Positions 15,403 through 23,396 of a stretch of 25,626 nucleotides of DNA are shown one piece after another. The stretch spans positions 1 to 25,626 of the forward strand of contig CAJJXN010000016.1 in NCBI GenBank assembly GCA_905197115.1, given 5' to 3'. The notes under the pieces are model-generated. The model worked only from the letters and a program-made list of their open reading frames with translations, was not told the origin of the DNA and did not search any database. This DNA comes from an uncultured Bacillota bacterium. GTDB taxonomy: Bacteria > Bacillota_I > Bacilli_A > RFN20 > CAG-631. Position 1 is the first letter of the stretch; each line of letters starts with the position of its first letter. The position numbers were made by a program, and so were the translations under genes.

Positions 15403-16257
15403 TCAATTATCCTTTCTTATTTTTTTATAAACTAAAATATTAAAAGAAATTTGGGTTGTCAATGCATTCATAGAGCATAACATCTGACTTGTTTCTTTAG
15501 GAGATTTATAAAAGTATGGAGTCATCATAAATAAATCTAAGATTTCTTGATTTGTTTTTAAAGTAATGATGTCATCTACTTTAATGAGTTCTAGCAATTC
15601 AAATCCATCAATTGAAGTTTCTTTTAAAATATTTTTTTCAACATGTTCATAAAGCACTTTTTTTAATTCATATAGATGATTTTCTCCGGGTAAAACACGT
15701 ATATAAATGCCATCTTCTTTTAAAATTCTTAAAAATTCACCATCAAACATAGGAGCAAAACAATTCAGCATTAAATGAAAAGAATCATTTAAAAAAGGTA
15801 AATTCATTAAATTTCCAATAACATAATGAATATTTGTAAGATGTTCTCTTCTTTGCTTTTTGCAAGCTTCAATAATTGCCTGTTTGGATAAGTCAACACC
15901 ATAACTGATTACTTTTTTATCATTTTGTAAGTTTTGATGAATGTAATTAGTATAATATCCTTCTCCACAAGCTAAATCGCAAAAATTTAGATTCTCTTCC
16001 ATATGTAAACTATATTTTTTTAAAGTATCTACTAATTTTTGACGTAAAATGTGATAATAATTTAAGTTTAAAAATCGTACTCTTGCTTTTATCATTTCTG
16101 CACTATCGCCAGGAGAAGCAGAGTGAATTTGATTTGCTAATAATAAATTTGTATAACCATATTTTGAAATATCATAAGAGTGATTTAAATCACAAGAAAA
16201 AGTTTTTTCTTTTTTTGTCAAAACATGATTACAAACAGGACATTTTAATAAACTCAT
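15403..16257 (-). CDS. rlmA: 23S rRNA (guanine-N1) methyltransferase, RlmA family
   Basis: 284 residues. The zinc site is C6, C9, C22 and H26 (CPVC, then C..NH). The family signature SPGDSAEMIKAR (48-59) follows, then the SAM-binding motif DLACGEGYY (94-102) and MTPYFYKS near the C-terminus, the RlmA counterpart of MTPFAW. The enzymes methylate G745 (RlmA-I) or G748 (RlmA-II) in 23S rRNA hairpin 35; Gram-positive members are usually type II (TlrB-like). Which base is modified cannot be told here. AAGGTGGAA precedes the ATG. It is first in a two-gene operon with the sugar isomerase-like gene, with which it has no obvious functional link. Confidence 0.9.
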   Translation of the reverse strand: MSLLKCPVCNHVLTKKEKTFSCDLNHSYDISKYGYTNLLLANQIHSASPGDSAEMIKARVRFLNLNYYHILRQKLVDTLKKYSLHMEENLNFCDLACGEGYYTNYIHQNLQNDKKVISYGVDLSKQAIIEACKKQRREHLTNIHYVIGNLMNLPFLNDSFHLMLNCFAPMFDGEFLRILKEDGIYIRVLPGENHLYELKKVLYEHVEKNILKETSIDGFELLELIKVDDIITLKTNQEILDLFMMTPYFYKSPKETSQMLCSMNALTTQISFNILVYKKIRKDN

Positions 16258-16277
16258 CGTTCCACCTTCTTTTTTTT

Positions 16278-16286
16278 ATTTTAACA
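16278..16286 (-). promoter_or_regulatory. Extended -10 promoter of rlmA
   Basis: The minus strand reads TGTTAAAAT: a TGn extension followed by TAAAAT, about 20 nt before the start codon. No strong -35 is present, which is common for extended -10 promoters. Confidence 0.45.
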
Positions 16287-16291
16287 TATTT

Positions 16292-16328
16292 AAGAAAATA
16301 AAAAACCTAATTCTATGAAGAATTAGGT
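16292..16328 (-). terminator. Intrinsic terminator of the VanZ-Big gene
   Basis: ACCTAATTCT (16305-16314) pairs with AGAATTAGGT (16319-16328) around a 4-nt loop. On the minus strand it is followed by TTTTTATTTTC. Confidence 0.85.
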
Positions 16329-16334
16329 GAATTT

Positions 16335-19172
16335 TTAAGAAACTTCAGTTTTTCTTTTCTTGCATATATAAATGAGATATTTAATTAAATAAATAAGCCC
16401 AATGATTATTAAGATAAAAGCAGAGGATAAAATAAAACCTAAATAATCAATGTGAACATCGCGTAAAGCACCACATCTTCCAGGAACATATAATTGAATT
16501 ACTTCTGAAATAAAAGCAATTAAATATCCAGATGCAAAATGGATAGGAATAGAATAGCCCCATTGTTTTTTCTTGAAAAATAATAAATAAGTGAATAATG
16601 AGAAAATTCCCAAGATGAAGAATACTCCAAAATGGCCTAATGCTTTACGAATATAAGCAGTAAATTTTTTAATATTTGAAATTAAAGGTTGTTTTAAAAC
16701 TTTGAGTTTAATCGTTATGATAAAGGGCTTTTCAATACTATAACCATCACTATAAGTTATCGTAATGGTTGTTTCACCAAGACCAACTGGAGAAATAATT
16801 CCATCTGCACCAATGGTTGCAACTTTTTCATTTGAAGACGAATAAGTTACGTTTCGATAAGTTGCATCATCTGCAAAATTAATGGTTAATTTAATTGTAT
16901 TTCCATTTTTAAATTCATAAAGATTATCTTTAATATGTTTGATTGTATTTCCAGATAATGTATAAGTGTTTTCCGTATTCAAAGCTAATTTATTTAATAC
17001 CTTTATTGAAATAGATTCACTGACATCATTATAAACATTTCTTGCAGTAATCATGGCGGTTCCACATTGTTTTGCTATCATTTCACCGTGGGTATTAATA
17101 GCTACTACACTAGAATTACTACTTTTCCATTCGATTAATTTTCGAGTATAAGGCTGTTTAGTATAAATTCCTAATTGAAGAGTAGAGTTTTTATAAATTT
17201 CAAGTGTTTTTTCATTATCAATGATATTGTCTTGATTAGTTATATGAAATAAGTCAAAATCAAAATGAGTGATAAATATTTGTAAAGAACACGAAACTTG
17301 TTCTCTTAAAATAGGAGTGATAATCGAAATGGTAATTTTAATTTTTCCTTCATTTGTTGTTATTAAATTTCTTGACAAATCATTATTTTCTTGTGTAAGT
17401 TCTAAACGAGCACTATCTTCTCCTTCTAACTCTTCAAATTTCCAAGTAAGAGTTTTATAAGTCGCTTCTTGATCATCCATCATTACAGATAAAAGGAAAG
17501 TAGCACCAATTGGAGTAGAAAGCGTATTATTATTTTGAGGTTGACCATTGACCGTCATTTTTAAATTGTTAGGTAATTTTTCATGAATTGTAATTTGACA
17601 AAGATCACTATAAACACCTGAAGAAGGGTGATAAATTTTAAAATAAGCATAGCCTTCTTTATTCAAAGTTTTTAATTCATTTGTTTGTGCGTTGTATTGA
17701 ATATAATCAGCTGCGTTATAATTACTTGCAATATTTTTAATTGAATCATCTAAATCATTTTTTTTCATATATACAAATTCATAAGTACGATCAATAATAT
17801 TTGCATTAGCAGGTAAAAAATCTACTTGAATAAAATTTTGAATGGTTTCATTTTTATAAAAAGAAGTTTTTGACATTGAAACATTTAATCCAGATATGCT
17901 AACATCAATTTTAGGAGTAATAGTGATTTCTATGGATTGAGATAGGGTTTGATTATAAGTAACAGTTATGACACATTTTCCAACTTTTAATCCTTTTATG
18001 GTTCCATTTGAAGATACACTTGCAATAGAAGGGTCATTGCTTAAATAGGTAAATAAAGAATTATCAACAATGGCATTCGTTGGATTTTTTATAATTGAAA
18101 GGCGAACCGAATTGCCAACAACTAAATCTTTAACAGGTGATATTTTAAAATCTTTTAATTCAGGAAGAGGTTGTACAATGACTGTATGTTCAACAAATAT
18201 GAAATTATTTCGAATGCTCTTAGCAATAATTGTCGTGCTTCCTTCGCTGATACCCTTTATTACTCCATTTATAAAAGTGGCAATATTTGGATTCTTGCTT
18301 TCATAAGAAAGCTCTGTAAAAGAAGCATTAATAGGAGTGAATAGGGGAGTTAATCTCTTAGAGTTTCCGACAAATAAAGTAGAAGTATTTCCTTCTTTAA
18401 ATTCAACAGCTGTTAATTCCGTAATTTCTTCAAAGTCAACGATTACATTAAATGAATAGGCAATTTTTTCATCTGCCTCTGAAATAATCGTAATCGTAAT
18501 TGGTTCTAGATTATTGTATCTTTGAACAGAAATAGTATCGTTACTAATATGAATAACATCCGGATGTGAAACTAGATATGAATAAGTTTTATTTGTAGTG
18601 TTTATTGGCAAAATCGTTGTTTCAATCGGATAATTTTTCCCAACAAACAAATTGTAAGCATTTTTTAAGGAGTCATAATTTGCACTTGGTAATGAAGCTT
18701 GAATAGAAGTTGGTAAAACATCCTTTACATCGACAAAAAATGAATCATATAAGTCAGGGTTAAAAGTGCTTTTAACAAAAATATCGACATTTCCATTTTT
18801 TAAAAAAGTGATAAAACCGGTTTGTGAAATGGAGGCTATCTCTTCATTAGAAGAAAAATAAGTTAAAGATTGATGTGTTGCATTTTTTGGAGTCAATTGA
18901 GTTGTTACTTGATGCGTTTCTCCAACATAGGCTTTTTCAATTTTATTGGTTATTTCAACCTTTTTAAGTTCAACATATTTGGTTTGGTCTTTGGATAAAT
19001 CATTTAAAATATTAGATATCGATTCTCCAACAGCATTACTTTGGTTAGCAGAATTTGTTCCAGGGATACAAGCCTCTACTAATATAACGACGGCACAGCC
19101 GATATAAGCGAGTAAAATGAGCCATTTAAAAATTGATTTTTTTTGTTTTTTAGCAACTTTTTCTTTTTTCAT
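16335..19172 (-). CDS. VanZ-family protein with large Big-domain ectodomain inserted after helix 1
   Basis: 945 residues. A basic N-terminus and one helix (about 14-34) end in EACIPGTNSANQSNAVGES, which looks like the first VanZ helix and loop. About 68-825 is a row of roughly eight Ig-like repeats of 85-110 residues, several clearly Big_2 (SSNEEIASISQTGFI, SNDPSIASVSSNGTIKGL, SSNEKVATIGADGII). The VanZ fold then resumes: YIRKALGHFGVFFILGI, a second and third helix, and SEVIQLYVPGRCGALRDVHIDYLGF, the VanZ signature. VanZ proteins modify response to teicoplanin and related lipoglycopeptides; the mechanism is unsettled. The Big repeats would project outside through the wall. It has its own promoter and terminator. 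Confidence 0.88.
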   Translation of the reverse strand: MKKEKVAKKQKKSIFKWLILLAYIGCAVVILVEACIPGTNSANQSNAVGESISNILNDLSKDQTKYVELKKVEITNKIEKAYVGETHQVTTQLTPKNATHQSLTYFSSNEEIASISQTGFITFLKNGNVDIFVKSTFNPDLYDSFFVDVKDVLPTSIQASLPSANYDSLKNAYNLFVGKNYPIETTILPINTTNKTYSYLVSHPDVIHISNDTISVQRYNNLEPITITIISEADEKIAYSFNVIVDFEEITELTAVEFKEGNTSTLFVGNSKRLTPLFTPINASFTELSYESKNPNIATFINGVIKGISEGSTTIIAKSIRNNFIFVEHTVIVQPLPELKDFKISPVKDLVVGNSVRLSIIKNPTNAIVDNSLFTYLSNDPSIASVSSNGTIKGLKVGKCVITVTYNQTLSQSIEITITPKIDVSISGLNVSMSKTSFYKNETIQNFIQVDFLPANANIIDRTYEFVYMKKNDLDDSIKNIASNYNAADYIQYNAQTNELKTLNKEGYAYFKIYHPSSGVYSDLCQITIHEKLPNNLKMTVNGQPQNNNTLSTPIGATFLLSVMMDDQEATYKTLTWKFEELEGEDSARLELTQENNDLSRNLITTNEGKIKITISIITPILREQVSCSLQIFITHFDFDLFHITNQDNIIDNEKTLEIYKNSTLQLGIYTKQPYTRKLIEWKSSNSSVVAINTHGEMIAKQCGTAMITARNVYNDVSESISIKVLNKLALNTENTYTLSGNTIKHIKDNLYEFKNGNTIKLTINFADDATYRNVTYSSSNEKVATIGADGIISPVGLGETTITITYSDGYSIEKPFIITIKLKVLKQPLISNIKKFTAYIRKALGHFGVFFILGIFSLFTYLLFFKKKQWGYSIPIHFASGYLIAFISEVIQLYVPGRCGALRDVHIDYLGFILSSAFILIIIGLIYLIKYLIYICKKRKTEVS

Positions 19173-19219
19173 GCGTAATCTCCTTTCTTTTTAAAGAAAA
19201 AATGATACGAACAACTTTT

Positions 19220-19248
19220 ATTATATGAATATTTTGAAACAAATTCAA
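19220..19248 (-). promoter_or_regulatory. SigA promoter of the VanZ-Big gene
   Basis: On the minus strand TTGAAT (19248-19243), 17-bp spacer, TATAAT (19225-19220). The leader is about 40 nt and holds AAAGGAGAT. Confidence 0.7.
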
Positions 19249-19296
19249 TTAAAAAATGGCTAAAATTTGATTTTTTTAATGATTTTATGTGAATAG

Positions 19297-19323
19297 AAAG
19301 AAAAAAGGAGATTATTCTCCTTT
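19297..19323 (-). terminator. Intrinsic terminator overlapping the end of the SDR gene
   Basis: AAAGGAGA (19304-19311) pairs with TCTCCTTT (19316-19323). On the minus strand TTTTTTCTTTC follows. The left arm on the minus strand encodes the last residues (KGE) and the stop lies in the loop. Confidence 0.75.
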
Positions 19324-20352
19324 CATAAAATTAAATCGTTCTGGATAACAAGCTTGCATCGTCTTAGATATACATTCAAAAATATCACTTCCACCGTCTA
19401 ATTTTAATTCTTCAAAATGTAGTTCTTTTTTTAATTGGGCATAATCTGCATAAAATTTTTTGTTTTGTATTTGAGTCATTAATTTAGCATGATTCAAGCC
19501 ACTTTCTAAACCTTTCTTTTTGAATTTTTTATCGATTATTTTAGCACCAAGCGCAGCAATAAAAGCAGGAATTTCTTTGTATTTTCTTGAATCTTTTGCT
19601 TCTTTTAACATAATAGGTAAAAGTTCTTTAAATGGCAGATTCAGTTTTCCGACCAAATAAGTTTTTCCATGCAATCCATAAAGTGCACAAGCATAGATGC
19701 ATTGTGCTACACAATCCACATCAATTAATGCGGTACCTCCATTTTTAGGGAAAATAACATATTTAAAAGAATCAAAGTATTTTAAAAAAGATTCTCTCCA
19801 TAAAGGCTTTTTACCGGGTAACACGCCAAAAATATAAGGTAATTCTAAAATCATGACATCTAAATAGTGATTATCTTTTAATTCAATGATTTCTTTTTCT
19901 TGTTGAACTCTTGCTAAAATATAAGGATGATATTTTGATAATTTCCCTTTTAATTTTCGATCATATGCGGCAAAATAAGAGCCTAAAAGAATACATCTTT
20001 TAATTTTTGCTTTTTTCACAGCAGAACATATTTTTTTGCATTGAGTGACTAATTTATCATAAAAGAAATCATATGCAGGAGCATTTGGAATAACGCGATC
20101 ATCAGGACCTAAGGCATAAACAAAACAATCATAATTTTTGTCTTTAATCTGATTTAAAAAATCTTCTTCGCTAATAGAAAATAAATCTAGTTGGATTACA
20201 TGAATTCTTTTGTCAAACCAATCTTCATTTTCATAATGGCTGTTACAAGAAATCACATCTACTTGGATATTATGTTTTAAAAATTCTAAGGCACTATGAT
20301 AACCAATCAATCCTGTTCCACCTGCAATTAAAACTTTATGAATAGGATGCAT
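19312..20352 (-). CDS. Extended SDR: NAD(P)-dependent epimerase/dehydratase-like protein
   Basis: 346 residues from MHPIHKVLIAGGTGLIG. The Rossmann loop is GGTGLIG (11-17), followed by the acidic VIQLDLF strand and a LLGSYFAAYD strand corresponding to the catalytic Ser/Thr region. The position of the usual YxxxK pair reads YILAR (Y144, R148), so Arg replaces the catalytic Lys; I recall similar Firmicute proteins with Arg, so this may be a subfamily trait rather than decay. ATG 20352 is chosen because GAGGTG stands 6 nt before it; a GTG at 20361 overlaps that site. The substrate is unknown. It is divergent from the TVP38-like gene. Confidence 0.82.
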   Translation of the reverse strand: MHPIHKVLIAGGTGLIGYHSALEFLKHNIQVDVISCNSHYENEDWFDKRIHVIQLDLFSISEEDFLNQIKDKNYDCFVYALGPDDRVIPNAPAYDFFYDKLVTQCKKICSAVKKAKIKRCILLGSYFAAYDRKLKGKLSKYHPYILARVQQEKEIIELKDNHYLDVMILELPYIFGVLPGKKPLWRESFLKYFDSFKYVIFPKNGGTALIDVDCVAQCIYACALYGLHGKTYLVGKLNLPFKELLPIMLKEAKDSRKYKEIPAFIAALGAKIIDKKFKKKGLESGLNHAKLMTQIQNKKFYADYAQLKKELHFEELKLDGGSDIFECISKTMQACYPERFNFMKGE

Positions 20353-20405
20353 TTTATTCACCTCATTCTTTATCTTAGCATATTTATTTTGTATTAAATA
20401 AAAAA

Positions 20406-20434
20406 TTGTTATTTAATTTGAATAATTATATAAT
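20406..20434 (+). promoter_or_regulatory. SigA promoter of the TVP38-like operon
   Basis: TTGTTA (20406-20411), 17-bp spacer, TATAAT (20429-20434), about 25 nt before the start codon. Confidence 0.65.
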
Positions 20435-20458
20435 AATATATTATGAGGATATGGTAGT

Positions 20459-21229
20459 ATGGAAAAAGAAAAAGTAAAGGTAACAAAAGCTAAAAAAGTC
20501 ATGATGGCGATTAATATAGTTGTAATTTTATGTTTAATTGCAATGGTTGTCTTTATATGTATATATTTTAAAGATGCAATCAAAATGCTTTCTAATAAAA
20601 AAGATAAAGAAATTTTGATTGAAAAAATATCAAATAGTGGAATATGGGGTTTTTTAATTTTACTTTTAATTCAAATATTTCAAGTAGTAGTCGCTTTTAT
20701 TCCTGGTGAAGTGGTTGAAATCGCAGCGGGCGCTATGTTTGGACCTTTCTTTGGTTTGTGTTTGTGTTTAGTCGGGCTAATTATTGCTACAATTATTATC
20801 TATTATTTAGTAAAGTGGTTGGGTGCTCCTTTTGCTAAATTAAATATAAGTGAAAAACATTCATCGCGGTTAAAATTTTTAAATGATCCGGATCGCAGTT
20901 TAATTTTATTGTTTTTTATTTTCTTAGTTCCAGGGATACCAAAAGACATTTTTATTTATGTCATTCCTTTTACAAATATTAAATTATCTCATTTTATTGT
21001 TGTTTCATCCATAGCACGTATTCCATCCATTTTGTCTTCAACATTCGTAGGTGCTGCTATTTTTAAAGAAAATTATGTGGTGGCAGGAATTATTATGGGA
21101 GTTATTTTTGTTTTTTCAGTATTAGGATTAATTTTTAATAAAAAAATTTATGAATGGCTGAATAATTTTAAAAAAAAGAAAGTGGAAAAAGTAGAGGTGT
21201 ATGTAGATGAAGAAAATGACAAAAATTAA
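20459..21229 (+). CDS. TVP38/TMEM64 (DedA-superfamily) membrane protein
   Basis: 256 residues with a Lys-rich cytoplasmic N-terminus, a first helix (about 14-36), and a VTT/SNARE-associated core. The core has the re-entrant motif AFIPGEVVEIAAGAMFG, a following Gly-rich helix, the second re-entrant FLVPGIPKD, and two further helices before a Lys-rich tail. DedA-superfamily proteins move lipids across the membrane, several acting on undecaprenyl phosphate or phospholipids; the substrate here is not known. GAGGAT lies 9 nt before the ATG. The last 23 nt overlap the next gene, so the two are co-transcribed. Confidence 0.88.
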   Translation: MEKEKVKVTKAKKVMMAINIVVILCLIAMVVFICIYFKDAIKMLSNKKDKEILIEKISNSGIWGFLILLLIQIFQVVVAFIPGEVVEIAAGAMFGPFFGLCLCLVGLIIATIIIYYLVKWLGAPFAKLNISEKHSSRLKFLNDPDRSLILLFFIFLVPGIPKDIFIYVIPFTNIKLSHFIVVSSIARIPSILSSTFVGAAIFKENYVVAGIIMGVIFVFSVLGLIFNKKIYEWLNNFKKKKVEKVEVYVDEENDKN

Positions 21230-21719
21230 TCAATATTCACTTTTGTTGATTTTAACTCAAGTTTTTATGCTTCTTTTTTTAGCGTTTAAAATGATTGATG
21301 TAATGATTCCAGATAGTCTTTATTCCTATGAAATAATGAAATATTCAGGGTATGAGATTATGGCTTCAAATGTTTTAACAAAAACGCATCAAATCGCGAT
21401 GATTGTCTTTTTCTCACTTATACTTGGTATGCTTTTATGCTTAATTTTATCTATTAGTTTAAAAAAAGATTGGATGCAATACAAAAGAGGAATTTTATTT
21501 TTAGAAATGATTGCAAGTTTCTTTTTCTTAATACATTATAATTTTGTAGGCTTTCTATTTATGATGTTACTATTAATTTCTATTGCACTTTGTTTTTTGC
21601 AAGAAGCCCATTTAAAAAAAATTGAAAATAAAAGTGTAATGTTTAAAAATGTAATTTTTTGTTTTTCGTTAATGATTTTAATGATTATTGTCTTAGTGAG
21701 TGACACTATATTATTTTAA
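21207..21719 (+). CDS. Small integral membrane protein, unknown function
   Basis: 170 residues, about five hydrophobic segments (roughly 12-34, 62-84, 97-114, 115-131, 146-168) and few charges except KKDWMQYKR between helices. I do not recognise a family. It overlaps the TVP38-like gene by 23 nt, and its ribosome site AGAGGTG (21192-21198) lies inside that gene, so the products probably share a membrane process. Translation start at 21207 fits this site; ATG 21216 is an alternative. Confidence 0.7.
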   Translation: MKKMTKINQYSLLLILTQVFMLLFLAFKMIDVMIPDSLYSYEIMKYSGYEIMASNVLTKTHQIAMIVFFSLILGMLLCLILSISLKKDWMQYKRGILFLEMIASFFFLIHYNFVGFLFMMLLLISIALCFLQEAHLKKIENKSVMFKNVIFCFSLMILMIIVLVSDTILF

Positions 21720-21746
21720 AAGGTATTAAAAAAATATCTTTTTTTT
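21717..21746 (+). terminator. Intrinsic terminator after the membrane-protein pair
   Basis: AGGTATT (21721-21727) pairs with AATATCT (one G-U pair), extended by AAA/TTT, and is followed by a run of T. It begins at the stop codon. Confidence 0.75.
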
Positions 21747-21774
21747 GTTTAAACTTGAAGAGAGTGGAAATAAT

Positions 21775-21782
21775 CATAATAG
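21775..21782 (+). promoter_or_regulatory. Possible sporulation-sigma -10 upstream of the coat gene pair
   Basis: CATAATAG resembles the CATA-type -10 elements of SigE, SigK and SigG. A matching -35 is not clear; TTGAAG at 21755-21760 with a 16-bp spacer to TAATAG would alternatively give a SigA promoter. Confidence 0.3.
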
Positions 21783-21817
21783 AAGCGAAAAAATCGCTAA
21801 AGAAGAAAGGATGAAAA

Positions 21818-22006
21818 ATGAATAGCGAAATTACAACGAAAGAATTGTCTGGTATTGAAGATATTTTAGCCCATTATGCTGTGACCATAAAAAAAGCGGC
21901 TTATTATCAAAGTATATGTTCAGACAAAAAAGTAAAAAAGACGTGCGATGATTTATGGAAGAAAAATGTCACAGATTTCCAACAATTATTAGAATACTTA
22001 ATGTAG
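21818..22006 (+). CDS. Small CotF-like spore coat protein
   Basis: 62 residues, predicted all-helical (TTKELSGIEDILAHYAVTIKK, then CSDKKVKKTCDDLWKKNVTDF and a C-terminal QQLLEYLM). The pattern of two helices with a conserved Asp/His-rich first helix fits the short half of CotF-type coat proteins found as pairs in clostridia. It has a good ribosome site (AAAGGATG) and is followed 9 nt later by a second CotF-like gene. CotF proteins have ferritin-like helices and sit in the spore coat; that assignment is by similarity to remembered sequences. Confidence 0.75.
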   Translation: MNSEITTKELSGIEDILAHYAVTIKKAAYYQSICSDKKVKKTCDDLWKKNVTDFQQLLEYLM

Positions 22007-22015
22007 AGGTGAAAA

Positions 22016-22273
22016 ATGCAAGATAAAGAAATCTTAGAAGACTTATTAAATGACGAAAAAGAATTATCTACCTTACTTAATACTTTTGCGAGTGAGTGTG
22101 TAAATGTGAAATTAAAAAATTTATTTTTAGATATGTTAGATAATACCCAAAATAAACAGCAAAAAGTTTTTGCTTTAATGCAAAGCAATGGATATTATCA
22201 AGTAAAAAATGCAAATGCAGAGCAAATAAAACAGGTTCATAAAAAATTTGCGAAAGAAAAATTTACTGCCTGA
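22016..22273 (+). CDS. CotF-like spore coat protein
   Basis: 85 residues: DKEILEDLLNDEKELSTLLN, then TFASECVN.KLKNLFLDMLD and a C-terminal MQSNGYYQVKNANAEQI. This is the typical layout of the short spore-coat CotF family (a YYQ/WYQ motif followed by an Asn-Ala segment). AGAGGTGA overlaps the stop codon of the first gene, so translation of the two is probably coupled. A strong terminator follows. With spoVT, yabP, yqfC and yqfD it supports an organism that makes endospores. Confidence 0.85.
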   Translation: MQDKEILEDLLNDEKELSTLLNTFASECVNVKLKNLFLDMLDNTQNKQQKVFALMQSNGYYQVKNANAEQIKQVHKKFAKEKFTA

Positions 22274-22275
22274 TT

Positions 22276-22307
22276 TGGGGAGCTTGTAAACTCCCCATTT
22301 TTATTTT
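22276..22307 (+). terminator. Intrinsic terminator of the coat gene pair
   Basis: TGGGGAG (22276-22282), 8-nt loop, CTCCCCA (22291-22297), then TTTTTATTTT. Confidence 0.9.
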
Positions 22308-22326
22308 ATAAAATTATAAAAAAAGA

Positions 22327-22355
22327 TTGACTTTATATATGACTTGTGATAAAGT
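22327..22355 (+). promoter_or_regulatory. SigA promoter of the str operon
   Basis: TTGACT (22327-22332), 17-bp spacer, TAAAGT (22350-22355) with extended TGA in front. Transcription would start near 22362, giving a leader of about 100 nt before rpsL. Confidence 0.7.
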
Positions 22356-22373
22356 TAATCCGCATGTGAATTT

Positions 22374-22397
22374 GGTTTCTAGATTTTGTAAGAAACC
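22374..22397 (+). promoter_or_regulatory. Leader hairpin upstream of rpsL
   Basis: GGTTTCT (22374-22380) and AGAAACC (22391-22397) form seven perfect pairs around a 10-nt loop; TAATTTTATT follows. It may be an attenuator or a protein-binding leader for the ribosomal operon. The T tract is broken, so termination would be weak. Confidence 0.4.
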
Positions 22398-22458
22398 TAA
22401 TTTTATTGAATAAATTGGAACACCTGGATTTGTGTGTTTAAGAAAGGAGAAATGGAAC

Positions 22459-22875
22459 ATGCCAACAATTAACCAACTTGTCCGTCAAGGAAGACAACAA
22501 GGCGAAGTTAAGTCAAAAGCACCTGCTCTTGGAAAAGGAAGAAACTCACTACTAAAAAAAGAAATTAAAGTGAACTCTCCTCAAAAGAAAGGTGTGTGCA
22601 CTCGTGTAAGTATTATGACTCCTAAAAAACCAAACTCAGCAAACAGAAAATATGCCCGTGTACGTTTGAGTAATGGTTATGAAGTTACTGCTTATATTGG
22701 TGGTGAAGGACACAACTTACAAGAACACTCAGTTGTTTTAATCCGTGGAGGTCGTGTAAAAGACTTACCAGGGGTACGTTATCACATTATTAGAGGCACT
22801 CGTGACTGTGCGGGTGTAAAAGATCGTAAACAAGGACGCTCATTATATGGAGCGAAAAAGCCAAAGGCTAAATAA
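22459..22875 (+). CDS. rpsL: 30S ribosomal protein S12
   Basis: 138 residues starting MPTINQLVRQGR, with the conserved TPKKPNSANRKYARVRL and the GGRVKDLPGVRYHIIRGT block. It is the decoding-site protein of the small subunit. The lysine in TPKKPNSA where streptomycin-resistance changes usually arise is the normal wild-type residue. ATG 22459 has AAAGGAGA 8 nt before it; the frame is open upstream but nothing there fits. It is first gene of the str operon. The rplGB-like gene and rpoBC that usually precede it in Bacilli are not here. Confidence 0.98.
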   Translation: MPTINQLVRQGRQQGEVKSKAPALGKGRNSLLKKEIKVNSPQKKGVCTRVSIMTPKKPNSANRKYARVRLSNGYEVTAYIGGEGHNLQEHSVVLIRGGRVKDLPGVRYHIIRGTRDCAGVKDRKQGRSLYGAKKPKAK

Positions 22876-22894
22876 GGATTAGGAGGAAACAATT

Positions 22895-23365
22895 ATGCCA
22901 CGTAAAGGGAATGTTACTAGAAGAGATGTTTTACCTGATCCAGTGTATAACTCAAAACTAGTTACAAAATTAATTAACAGATTAATGTTAGATGGAAAAA
23001 AAGGTACAGCAAGAGGTATCTTATATGATGCATTTGCATTAGTTGAAAAGAAAACAGGCGAAAATGCAGTAGATGTATTTGGAAAAGCTTTAGCAAACAT
23101 TACACCTGTTGTAGAATTAAAAGTTCGCCGTGTTGGTGGTCAAAACTACCAAGTACCAGTTGAAGTATCAACTGAAAGAAAAATTACATTAGGTTTAAGA
23201 TGGTTAGTAAGTTATTCTAGAAATCGTAATGAAAAAACAATGGTTGAACGTTTAGCAAATGAAATTATTGATGCTGCAAATGGCATTGGTGCTTCTGTTA
23301 AAAAACGTGATGATACACACAAAATGGCTGAAGCAAATAAAGCATTTGCTCACTATCGTTGGTAA
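22895..23365 (+). CDS. rpsG: 30S ribosomal protein S7
   Basis: 156 residues, normal length, starting MPRKGNVTRRDVLPDPVYNS and ending with the KMAEANKAFAHYRW region typical of uS7. It nucleates assembly of the 30S head and contacts tRNA in the E site. AGGAGG precedes the ATG; it lies 19 nt after rpsL in the str operon. Confidence 0.98.
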   Translation: MPRKGNVTRRDVLPDPVYNSKLVTKLINRLMLDGKKGTARGILYDAFALVEKKTGENAVDVFGKALANITPVVELKVRRVGGQNYQVPVEVSTERKITLGLRWLVSYSRNRNEKTMVERLANEIIDAANGIGASVKKRDDTHKMAEANKAFAHYRW

Positions 23366-23396
23366 TTTGAATTTTATTTAAATATGGAGGGAAACA

